The position numbers were made by a program, and so were the translations under genes. From Oxalicibacterium faecigallinarum (GTDB lineage Bacteria; Pseudomonadota; Gammaproteobacteria; Burkholderiales; Burkholderiaceae_D), in assembly GCF_014635705.1 (NCBI RefSeq), contig NZ_BMDI01000003.1:62001-126000 (forward strand): 64,000 nt of DNA, read 5' to 3'. How positions within the stretch are numbered: the stretch's first letter is position 1; the number at the start of each line of letters is the position of its first letter. This document shows positions 32,444 through 39,054 of the stretch, in pieces. The notes below the pieces were generated by a model. That model saw only the letters and a program-made list of their open reading frames with translations, was not told the DNA's origin and searched no databases.

Positions 32444-33025
32444 ATGCCTACTCTTCGAGAAAGCACGGTAGCAGCGAACTCTAAACCACTGAGAATAGGC
32501 ATGAGTCTAAAACAATTCCGTTCCCTACCAAAAGTTATCACTGCCGTTGGAAAATGGAGTGATAAAAAAATGCCAAAAACAGGAAACGGTTTTCCCCTTT
32601 CCAAGTCCAGAGTAATACGCCTGGGTGGCGGATGGCATTGGAGAATTATGGGGTTGGAAGCTGCTGGGCGAGAATGCAGATTGCTAATAGCATTTCACTC
32701 CGCAAAAGAAAACTATCTAGCTGCACTAGGGTATGTAAGGGGCAGCGACACTGAGGTAATCGGAGTTTTGGAATTTCATGGTACTCATCCCGGCTGGCAT
32801 ATACATGGATGCTGTAAACCTGGAAGGCCAGAAAACGTAGGTCGCATGCGATACACAGAAATGGTGCGCTTGCCAGATGCAAAAGAGTACCATCGAAATA
32901 CTGAATTCAGGGTTCATGAATACGATGCACTGGAACCGGCAATTAGACATTTTGGATTGCAAAAAGCATTTCAGAATATGCCATCAGAATCAGGTACTGA
33001 ATCCCTATTTGGGGAAGGCCCATGA
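32444..33025 (+). CDS. prophage cargo protein A, unrecognised (193 aa)
   Basis: I do not recognise this protein. It is soluble, with no signal or membrane helix. The N-terminal 50 residues are basic (MPTLRESTVAANSKPLRIGM, SDKKMPKTGNGFPLSKSR). The central part has alternating hydrophobic strands (GGGWHWRIMGLE, RLLIAFHSAKENYLAALGYV) and a His-rich motif GTHPGWHIHGCCKPG near residue 115, then HRNTEFRVHEYDALEPAIRHFGL. The HxH suggests metal or catalysis but is unproven. The ATG at 32444 or the Met at 32501 could be the start. The stop overlaps the next gene's ATG by 4 bases, and the base composition is visibly more AT-rich than the phage core, suggesting acquired cargo. Confidence 0.7.
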   Translation: MPTLRESTVAANSKPLRIGMSLKQFRSLPKVITAVGKWSDKKMPKTGNGFPLSKSRVIRLGGGWHWRIMGLEAAGRECRLLIAFHSAKENYLAALGYVRGSDTEVIGVLEFHGTHPGWHIHGCCKPGRPENVGRMRYTEMVRLPDAKEYHRNTEFRVHEYDALEPAIRHFGLQKAFQNMPSESGTESLFGEGP

Positions 33026-33810
33026 ATAAAGAACAATTGTGTGAAGCATTTTGTGGGGAGCTAGAGGTACGGAAAGTGCCGGCAGGATTTGCTGTACGGA
33101 CCGGCTTCAGTGCATCTGATGGCGACACGATAGGTTTTTATATAACCCGACATCCAATTGAGCAAACGCTTTATCGTCTTGAGGATTCAGGACTGATAGT
33201 TCCTATGCTAGAAGCAAGCGGCGTCAACTTGGATAACGGTGTTCGTGCCGATGCATTTCAACGCATGCTCTCAGAATATAACTGTCACTTTGATGACGAT
33301 AGCTTCGAAATTAATTCAGAGTACGTAACAGAAGAAGAGATTCCTAACGAGGCGATGCGTTTCATAGCACTGATGTTACGTGTGCGAGATCTCGAGATGT
33401 TGAATCATGAGACAGTAAAAAATGCGTGGAGTGAAGACGCACAAGAAGCTTTGAAAAAAGAGTTTGAAGGTAAAGCAACTTTGGAATTTCATTCCATGGT
33501 ATCTAAGACCTTACCTGACTTCATAGTAGATGCAGTAATTCGACCTAAAGTAGGCCCGCCGGTAGCACTGTACTTTGCTACGAGTGACAGCAAAGTAGAT
33601 GAGTCTGTGATGCTTTGGATGGAGTCGCGTTTAGCCAAAGCTAATGTGAAAGTAGCTCTTCTTCTTGAGAAGGAAAAGCCTCCTCAGATAAGTGGTCGCC
33701 CATTACGTCGAGCATTCAATCGCTTGGATGCAACGCCTAGCTTTCGAGGAGACGAAAGTGCAGCGATGGCAAGAATCGGTGCGCTAGCAGGAAACGATTA
33801 TCTGAATTAA
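33022..33810 (+). CDS. prophage cargo protein B, DUF1828/DUF1829-like (262 aa)
   Basis: A soluble 262-aa acidic protein. Residues 1-115 resemble DUF1828 (LCEAFCGELEVRKVPAGFAV, SDGDTIGFYITRHP, YRLEDSGLIVPMLEASGVNL, MRFIALMLRVRDLEML), and residues 135-255 resemble the DUF1829 partner domain (FHSMVSKTLPDFIVDAVIRP, PPVALYFATSDSKVDESVML, SFRGDESAAMARIGAL). These families are uncharacterised; assignment is from memory of family patterns. It is translationally coupled to protein A (ATGA overlap) and ends 3 bp from the convergent integrase stop. The cassette position next to attL is a typical place for accessory (toxin-antitoxin or defence) genes, but no function is shown. Confidence 0.75.
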   Translation: MNKEQLCEAFCGELEVRKVPAGFAVRTGFSASDGDTIGFYITRHPIEQTLYRLEDSGLIVPMLEASGVNLDNGVRADAFQRMLSEYNCHFDDDSFEINSEYVTEEEIPNEAMRFIALMLRVRDLEMLNHETVKNAWSEDAQEALKKEFEGKATLEFHSMVSKTLPDFIVDAVIRPKVGPPVALYFATSDSKVDESVMLWMESRLAKANVKVALLLEKEKPPQISGRPLRRAFNRLDATPSFRGDESAAMARIGALAGNDYLN

Positions 33811-33813
33811 CGT

Positions 33814-34683
33814 CTATAGGGTAGAGTTGCGGGCATAGTTAGCTAAGTGCGTTGTTGATAAATGTGCATAGCGGCGAACCATCTCCGCACTCTCCCATCC
33901 GCCTAATTCTTGTAGCACGAATAGTGGCGTTCCTGCCTGAGCATGCCAGCTTGCCCATGTATGGCGTAAATCATGCCACCTAAAATCCTCAATACCACAT
34001 CTCTTTAATGCTTTGTACCAAGCTGCAGTGCTAGCTTGCGTTATAGGTTTTCCCTCATAACTGAAAACATGCGTGCGGTGCTTGCCGTGTTGTTTAGCGA
34101 CGATCATAAATGCATCGTTATTCAGCGGTACAGCAATAGGCTTTCTTGCCTTGGCTTGATCGGGATGGATCCACGCTTGGCGCAATGTGAGGTTGACCTG
34201 ATCCCATCGCAGGCCGGTGACATTTGCACGTCGTAATCCTGTGGCTAACGTGAATGCCGCCATGTCAGAAAGATGTGGCGGGAGTTCGTGTAGAAGTTTT
34301 ATCGCTTCTTCTTTGGTCAAGAATCTAATGCGTCGTGTGGGCTCTTTCAGCAACCTGAAGTAAGGGACTTTGGTTAGCCACTCCCAATCGATACATGCTC
34401 GACGCAAGACAGATCTGAGTACAGCAAGAACGCGATTTACTGTTGCGTTAGATGCACCGGAATCAATCTTGGCCTGCCGGATCTTTTCGATCATTGCGCG
34501 ATCGATTGAATGCAGCGGGCGACCTGCAAGGAATGGTTCAAGCCATCGAAAATGCATAAGGTCAGTTTTCAAACTGGCCTTATGAGATTGCTCTTGTGTC
34601 CACCGCGCTACAGCGTCATCCCATGTATATGGGAGATTGCTGCTAGTTGACGCGGCATTGAAGAAATCTAGCTGCTGCATCAA
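33814..34683 (-). CDS. int: prophage tyrosine recombinase (integrase)
   Basis: A 289-aa phage-type integrase. The N-terminal SAM-like arm is TWDDAVARWTQEQ...LHSIDRAMIEKIRQAKIDSG. The catalytic domain has all active-site residues: Arg in ATGLRRANVTGLRW, Lys in KARKPIAVPL, HDLRHTWASW (HxxR), GGW (His/Trp position) and the nucleophile Tyr in RRYAHLS. It presumably recombines the 38-bp core at tRNA-Thr. It lies about 1.5 kb inside attL, separated from it by the two-gene cassette. Many inoviruses instead rely on host XerCD, so a dedicated integrase is notable. Confidence 0.95.
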   Translation of the reverse strand: MMQQLDFFNAASTSSNLPYTWDDAVARWTQEQSHKASLKTDLMHFRWLEPFLAGRPLHSIDRAMIEKIRQAKIDSGASNATVNRVLAVLRSVLRRACIDWEWLTKVPYFRLLKEPTRRIRFLTKEEAIKLLHELPPHLSDMAAFTLATGLRRANVTGLRWDQVNLTLRQAWIHPDQAKARKPIAVPLNNDAFMIVAKQHGKHRTHVFSYEGKPITQASTAAWYKALKRCGIEDFRWHDLRHTWASWHAQAGTPLFVLQELGGWESAEMVRRYAHLSTTHLANYARNSTL

Positions 34684-34744
34684 TCTAATTCATTTCAAAA
34701 CGGCAATATAATCGACGCATTCCATTGTTGCCAAGTTAACGATT

Positions 34745-35083
34745 ATGCAGATTGCCAATCAACTTCTATTTGCAGTCTTGACTGCGGTTACTGTCCAAGC
34801 TTCTGCTCAAGCAGGCTTCGTCATGGGTAGTACAGCCAAGCCATTGAGTACAACAACTACTACAACCAGTTCTAGCTCATTCAGCAGCACAACCACTGTG
34901 ACGGTCACGACCGCAAGTGCAAATGTAGCTAGCAAAACTGAATTGAAAACGCAGCAGCAAAATGCACAAGAAATAAGCAGATGCACACAAGGTGGAAAAA
35001 CTGTATTCACTAATCAATCTTGCGATGCGCTAGCCCCTCGAGATCCGGCTCAAGCCGAACTAAGAAGATTGCGCGGATACTGA
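34745..35083 (+). CDS. prophage secreted Ser/Thr-rich protein (112 aa)
   Basis: A 112-aa exported protein: signal peptide MQIANQLLFAVLTAVTVQASAQ with a likely cut after ASA, a low-complexity middle of Thr, Ser and Val (residues 30-60), then CTQGGKTVFTNQSCDALAP, two cysteines in a setting that resembles DUF4124-type periplasmic domains (C...G.V.f..q.C). A perfect TATAAT lies at 34707. It is transcribed opposite to the structural genes, divergent from the integrase, and is not a standard inovirus gene. It might modify the host envelope or receptor; this is speculation. Confidence 0.7.
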   Translation: MQIANQLLFAVLTAVTVQASAQAGFVMGSTAKPLSTTTTTTSSSSFSSTTTVTVTTASANVASKTELKTQQQNAQEISRCTQGGKTVFTNQSCDALAPRDPAQAELRRLRGY

Positions 35084-35204
35084 CATAGCGCTGCGGCATC
35101 GTCGCTGGCGGGGACGGCCCGCCAAGACGCTCCTGCATGCCTTGAGACACGGCTAGGGCTCAAATCGCCCTAGCTGCGATAGTGATGCTCAGTTGGTTGG
35201 GCTT
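35084..35204. other. prophage intergenic hairpin region, candidate phage origin or packaging signal
   Basis: No gene. Two perfect hairpins lie here: TGGCGGG/CCCGCCA (35106-35112, 35118-35124, 5-nt loop) and GCTAGGGC/GCCCTAGC (35152-35159, 35167-35174, 7-nt loop). Neither has a T-run. Inoviruses carry their strand origins and packaging hairpin in the intergenic region, so this is the best candidate; terminator function between two convergent genes is also possible. Confidence 0.5.
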
Positions 35205-36464
35205 TCAAGATCCGGGCTGTCTAACACCTTCAGGTGCTTTGCCAAGAACGCCCCAGCCATCGGCCAAGTTACCGGCGCTGCTGCTTCGATTCTCTTCCGT
35301 GGGTGGTGTGAACCCTTGGCGATCTGGATAGCCTGCGACCTCACGAATTTTGGCGTCCGGTACTCTGCCTTCGTTTTCTGTCGAAAACTGCGTAGCCAGG
35401 TACTGACGGCCATCGGCGCTCGTCAATGTCGCATAGCGCATATCTTCATCGATGAACACCGTGTAACCGAGCTTGACCAGTGTGAACAGCGATAGACGCT
35501 CTTTCAATTTCAGGCCGTCGTCATACCATTCGAACATGGCGGATTCGCTGTTCTTGGAACGCAGGATCGCGCTGACACGCAGACGGTACTTCTTCGACAG
35601 ACCATCGATGACGTCAATGGGCTTCTGCGGCTCTGGTTCCTTCGCCGGTAACACCTCTTGCGTGATCACGACTGTAGGCGGCGGGCCAGCGACTACCGGC
35701 ACCTTGATCTCTTGCTTTTGCTCTGGCGGTGGCGGCAAGTTGGCCGTCGTTTGCTCGGCCAGTCCACCGCCATAGAACGCCCACCACAGATAACCAATGG
35801 CGAACAGGAACACGGCACCGAATAGTGGAATCCAGAGTTTGAACGCCTTGCTGTTCCAGACGTTTGCGCGTTTGTCGTCATAGAGCTGGTTGCCCTCTGC
35901 GCCTTCCTCAAACGACTTGTAGGTACCAAAGTACTTTTCATCGTATGGACGTGTGCCCTTGGTGACCTCGACGAACTTTTGCGGCGAGACGGCCTTAAAC
36001 AAGATCCAGCGATACTCCTTCGCCTTACCCACCATATCGAGCTTGCGGAACTCGACTTTCTGACTGACACGATTTTTCCAGAGCTTGTGCATGTCCTTGA
36101 ACTCCTGCCCCATGAGCAGAATGTCCAGGCCTTGGTGACCGTGTTCCGATACGAACTTGGTCATCTCAGCACTCAGCGGCTGGCGCTTATCCGGCCAGTA
36201 GTTTTGCACCTCATCGATGATGATGAGCGAGCCGATATCAAACTTTTGCTGCTCGATGTGCTGCGTCTGTTCTTCCGTCAGATGCTGCAAGAGATCCTGA
36301 CAGCGATCGAGCGTGACCTCGGCCAGTGACGCGATCTTCTCGAAGTTCAGACCATCGATACGCGCATAGACTTTACGGCCCTTCTTGATGGCCGGTATCA
36401 GGTGTTCAACCACCGATTCATACGACTTGCCAGAACGCGGCAATCCACCGTGGAATAAGAGCAT
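35205..36464 (-). CDS. zot: Zot-like/pI virion assembly ATPase
   Basis: A 419-aa inovirus assembly protein. The N-terminal P-loop domain has Walker A GGLPRSGKSYES at the very start and Walker B SLIIIDEVQNYW near residue 85. A single membrane helix (LWIPLFGAVFLFAIGYLWWAF, around residue 210) separates it from a periplasmic part that begins with a Pro-rich linker. pI/Zot drives extrusion of the phage filament through the inner membrane. The start ATG at 36464 lies 5 bp past the pVI-like gene, the classic pIII-pVI-pI order. Confidence 0.95.
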   Translation of the reverse strand: MLLFHGGLPRSGKSYESVVEHLIPAIKKGRKVYARIDGLNFEKIASLAEVTLDRCQDLLQHLTEEQTQHIEQQKFDIGSLIIIDEVQNYWPDKRQPLSAEMTKFVSEHGHQGLDILLMGQEFKDMHKLWKNRVSQKVEFRKLDMVGKAKEYRWILFKAVSPQKFVEVTKGTRPYDEKYFGTYKSFEEGAEGNQLYDDKRANVWNSKAFKLWIPLFGAVFLFAIGYLWWAFYGGGLAEQTTANLPPPPEQKQEIKVPVVAGPPPTVVITQEVLPAKEPEPQKPIDVIDGLSKKYRLRVSAILRSKNSESAMFEWYDDGLKLKERLSLFTLVKLGYTVFIDEDMRYATLTSADGRQYLATQFSTENEGRVPDAKIREVAGYPDRQGFTPPTEENRSSSAGNLADGWGVLGKAPEGVRQPGS

Positions 36465-36469
36465 TCAGA

Positions 36470-36778
36470 TCACCATTGTCCGAGTGTGACGATCTTCCGC
36501 ACCATGCGAAAGCCGAAGCCAGCGGCCAGCACCGCAAAGCAGTCATTCAGACCGAACGCCGATGCGAAAAACAAAATGTCGCTGGAAAACTGATTGATGA
36601 GATTGCCGATGCCGTACTGCGTCAGGAATTCCGGTGCAGGTATCGCACGGATGACAGCAGCCAGTGCAGACAACACAAGATCTGTGACCGCAATCGCGAT
36701 ATCGGTCAGCAGATCCCATATCGATTTAATGACCTTGAGTACCAGCTCAAGGAGCCACCCTGTAAATGCTTCGATCAT
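36470..36778 (-). CDS. pVI-like minor coat protein (DUF2523 type)
   Basis: A 102-aa very hydrophobic protein with two to three predicted membrane segments (IWDLLTDIAIAVTDLVLSAL, then FFASAFGLNDCFAVLAAGFG). Size, hydrophobicity and place between the pIII-like and Zot genes are those of the inovirus gene VI product (DUF2523), which caps the virion with pIII. ATG overlaps the upstream stop by 4 bases. Confidence 0.88.
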   Translation of the reverse strand: MIEAFTGWLLELVLKVIKSIWDLLTDIAIAVTDLVLSALAAVIRAIPAPEFLTQYGIGNLINQFSSDILFFASAFGLNDCFAVLAAGFGFRMVRKIVTLGQW

Positions 36779-38046
36779 AGGAAAGCCATCCTGAATGCCA
36801 TGTACGCGGCACCGATCAGCAGGCCGATCTTGATGACAGCGTAGATGCTGTTTGCAGTCGAGCCACAGAAAATGTCGCCCATGGAAATGGTCGTATTCAG
36901 ATAAGGCACGTCAGCCGACCATGACGGGCATCCACCACCGGATACGTTCACCGTGAAAAAAGCCTTGCCAGCAGCGACCACAGGAGCCGTCTCAAGACTC
37001 GTTTTCCAAGCACCGAAAACAGTCTGGAATGTCTTGTCCTTTTTGGCATAGAGTTCGCCCGTTGCGACCGGCGAGTTCCCTTTTGGATCGTCGTTAGCTT
37101 TGTCATTCTTTCCTGCCCCTCCACCTGGTGCATTACCGGTCACGGTTGATGTCGTCGTGGTCTTCACACCTGTCGGCGAAATGTTGACGTTGATCGTTGT
37201 GGTGGTCACGCTGCCATCTGCATTGGTTCGCCGTATAACGTCCGTGCTGGAGGTGCTGCCGTCTGGATTGGTAACGTTGACGGTTGGCTCTCTGACTTCG
37301 GTCTGCGTTGGTGTCGATGGACTTGTGCCAGATCCCGCACAGATCGATGTACCAGACGAATCAACGCCGATTGCGGTCGTTCCAGCTGGACAGCCTTGGC
37401 CGGTCTGCGGATTGAACGGCGTGACTTTCTCAGGCTTCGAGTCGGAAGGCATTGTTGTAGATTGCGGTGGGCTTTCAGACGTAGGAGTGGCAGTACCGGT
37501 TTTCTTGCCAGTGAACGTACACCTAAACGTCTTTGTGACACCGTCTGCATTTGTGGTTGATCCGCACTTTTCAACAGTGTCAAAGTCGACGTTACATGTG
37601 CCATCACTAGACGGCCATTCCCATCCTTGACTGCTGGTCGCTGCCGAGATGGGACCAGTACCTGTAACCATGGTGAATCTGGTGAACTCACCAGCGGTAC
37701 ATTGCGGAGGCAGTGGCTTTGCGACGCAGACGCCGTTTTGAAGCATGCCGAGGTCATTGCACGTTGTCTGTCGTAAGGCTCTATAACCAGACCAACCTGA
37801 AGAAGTATTGCAGTTGTAATTAGTTCCTGCCGCAGCACCAACAGTAAAAGTGAAACCAGTGGCGGCGCCAGCTGCAGCACAAGCAGCCTCAGGCGATTGA
37901 TAGACGGTACCAGAGGGCGTGTAATTAGGAGTAGCGCCATAGCGCCATGTGTAATAGGTAACTACCTGTGCGGAGGCCGTATTGCATGCGGTGACGGTGA
38001 TCATTGCCAATAAGATGCACCACCAGCAGATAGGGAACTTACGCAT
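36775..38046 (-). CDS. pIII-like adsorption/minor coat protein
   Basis: A 423-aa exported protein. Signal peptide MRKFPICWWCILLAMITVTA; TVTAC also resembles a lipobox, but cleavage after ASA is equally possible. The N-terminal domain is Cys-containing, with aromatic and Gly/Ala-rich parts; the middle is a long Thr/Ser/Pro/Asp-rich linker (residues about 200-310); the C-terminal domain ends with a membrane anchor (IYAVIKIGLLIGAAYMAFRM). This layout is that of inovirus pIII, which binds the pilus and host receptor. The upstream 13 in-frame codons belong to the overlapping 25-aa gene region; the Met at 38046 is chosen because it opens the signal peptide. Confidence 0.88.
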   Translation of the reverse strand: MRKFPICWWCILLAMITVTACNTASAQVVTYYTWRYGATPNYTPSGTVYQSPEAACAAAGAATGFTFTVGAAAGTNYNCNTSSGWSGYRALRQTTCNDLGMLQNGVCVAKPLPPQCTAGEFTRFTMVTGTGPISAATSSQGWEWPSSDGTCNVDFDTVEKCGSTTNADGVTKTFRCTFTGKKTGTATPTSESPPQSTTMPSDSKPEKVTPFNPQTGQGCPAGTTAIGVDSSGTSICAGSGTSPSTPTQTEVREPTVNVTNPDGSTSSTDVIRRTNADGSVTTTTINVNISPTGVKTTTTSTVTGNAPGGGAGKNDKANDDPKGNSPVATGELYAKKDKTFQTVFGAWKTSLETAPVVAAGKAFFTVNVSGGGCPSWSADVPYLNTTISMGDIFCGSTANSIYAVIKIGLLIGAAYMAFRMAFL

Positions 38047-38116
38047 TGCTGAAACCTGCTTTAACGGCCAGTGCACAGAAGGCACCGGAGAAGAACATCA
38101 AAATAGCCCAGATCAT
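38039..38116 (-). CDS. 25-aa hydrophobic coat-like protein (pVII/pIX-like)
   Basis: A 25-codon gene with an excellent ribosome site (AAGGGAGATAAAA before the ATG). It begins MIWAILMFFSGAFC and is almost entirely one membrane helix with a basic C-terminus. It overlaps the start of the pIII-like gene by 8 bp, implying coupling. Tiny hydrophobic proteins between the major coat and pIII are pVII/pIX tip proteins in other filamentous phages; identity here is inferred from size and place. Confidence 0.7.
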   Translation of the reverse strand: MIWAILMFFSGAFCALAVKAGFSNA

Positions 38117-38135
38117 TTTTATCTCCCTTCACGCG

Positions 38136-38168
38136 AAAAAAAAACCGCAAGCCGGCCGGTCTTGCGGT
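38136..38168 (-). terminator. rho-independent terminator after the major coat gene
   Basis: On the minus strand ACCGCAAG and CTTGCGGT form an 8-bp stem with a GC-rich 9-nt loop, followed by nine T. It lies 20 bp past the major coat stop and would give a strong coat mRNA with partial read-through to the minor coat genes. Confidence 0.9.
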
Positions 38169-38187
38169 GCACTGATTCAACCGTTGA

Positions 38188-38325
38188 TTAACGGAAGAAG
38201 TTAGCCAGCTTGTTTGCGCCCCACTTCGCGACGTTCGGGCCAACCTTGACCACGGCCATTGCGAAGATGCCAGCGACCAGACCGGCTACGGATACTGCTG
38301 CGACGATGTCTGCGTAATCACCCAT
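38188..38325 (-). CDS. inovirus major coat protein (pVIII-like, 45 aa, no signal peptide)
   Basis: A 45-aa protein: short acidic start MGDYADIVAAV, a single hydrophobic helix (SVAGLVAGIFAMAVV), and a basic C-terminus (KVGPNVAKWGANKLANFFR). This is the three-part layout of filamentous phage major coat proteins (acidic outside, membrane helix, basic inside facing DNA). No cleavable leader is visible, so it may insert directly. GGGAG lies 7 nt upstream of the ATG, and a strong terminator follows. Confidence 0.85.
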   Translation of the reverse strand: MGDYADIVAAVSVAGLVAGIFAMAVVKVGPNVAKWGANKLANFFR

Positions 38326-38345
38326 TTTGAAACTCCCTTCAAAGA

Positions 38346-38534
38346 TTAATCTCGCCAGAAATTCACCAGCAACCCAGCGCCATACGACACGAGATACAAC
38401 GTCATAGGCGTTACGAAGCCGACGGAGAACAGGGCAAGTAACTGCTCTCCCGGAGGAATACGGAAAATCAACTCTGCGATGTCACAGAGTCGATTGATTG
38501 CGGCGGCAATGAGTTGTGCGTCTGCGGATGTCAT
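38346..38534 (-). CDS. small prophage membrane protein (62 aa)
   Basis: A 62-aa protein, MTSADAQLIAAAINRLCDIA..., with a hydrophobic segment LLALFSVGFVTPMTLYLVSYGAGLL in its second half. Unrecognised, but placed between the Cys-cluster gene (3 bp upstream) and the major coat gene (20 bp downstream), where inoviruses have small membrane proteins. The spacing suggests coupling. Confidence 0.7.
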   Translation of the reverse strand: MTSADAQLIAAAINRLCDIAELIFRIPPGEQLLALFSVGFVTPMTLYLVSYGAGLLVNFWRD

Positions 38535-38537
38535 GAC

Positions 38538-38705
38538 TTAACCGAGCGCGTCCGATGCACATTCGAGACACAACGTCTTGTCCTGACTCTCGATGTAGAT
38601 CGTTCTGGACTTGTCATCCGTACACATGCCGCATTCATCGCAGCAGTGTTCGTTATCGTTGTCGGCTTCATCCATGCGTCGCGACATCCAATCAAACAAA
38701 CTCAT
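38538..38705 (-). CDS. Cys-cluster (zinc-ribbon-like) small prophage protein (55 aa)
   Basis: A 55-codon gene with GGAG 6 nt before the ATG. It begins MSLFDWMSRRMDEADND and has the cysteine pattern CCDECGMC then CLEC, compatible with a four-Cys zinc ribbon. It is very acidic. It lies 12 bp after the ssDNA-binding protein gene, in the early-middle part of the phage operon. Possible role as a regulator or DNA-binding accessory; no family recognised. Confidence 0.75.
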   Translation of the reverse strand: MSLFDWMSRRMDEADNDNEHCCDECGMCTDDKSRTIYIESQDKTLCLECASDALG

Positions 38706-38717
38706 TGCAGTCTCCTT

Positions 38718-39044
38718 TTATTCAATTGCGTCTAACGTCAGATCTACCGGCGTGATCGTGACAATCTCGCCGCTGTCGTTGTCCTTGGTCTGATACGGAC
38801 GACGTGTGAAGCCGCCGAGCGTTGCCATGACGGTGGCCTCTTCGCCTTTTTCACCGAGCTTGCCCTTGCTGCGGATCTCGACCGTTTGCGGACGCGAGTA
38901 CTGATCGGCTGCCGGTGTCGTGATGCGTGTGTAGCGATTGCCGTTGAACATGCGCGATGCTTCGATACGGCCCTTGATCGCTACCTGCATTGGTTGCAAG
39001 GTTTGACGTGGTTGTAGTGGTGTTGCGACTGCTGGTTCTGCCAT
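38718..39044 (-). CDS. phage ssDNA-binding protein (pV-like)
   Basis: A 108-aa soluble protein with an OB-fold-like alternation (MQVAIKGRIEASRMFNGNRY, TVEIRSKGKLGEKGEEATVM, EIVTITPVDLTLDAIE). Its size and place directly after the replication initiator are those of inovirus helix-destabilising proteins, which coat the newly made single strand before packaging. AAGGAG lies upstream of the ATG; 10 bp separate it from the initiator. Confidence 0.85.
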   Translation of the reverse strand: MAEPAVATPLQPRQTLQPMQVAIKGRIEASRMFNGNRYTRITTPAADQYSRPQTVEIRSKGKLGEKGEEATVMATLGGFTRRPYQTKDNDSGEIVTITPVDLTLDAIE

Positions 39045-39054
39045 GTGATTCTCC

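Noticed and set aside
35106-35174. Hairpins called as ordinary terminators
   Set aside because: Neither stem is followed by a T-run on either strand, so a terminator call is not supported; origin or packaging role is preferred as a hypothesis.
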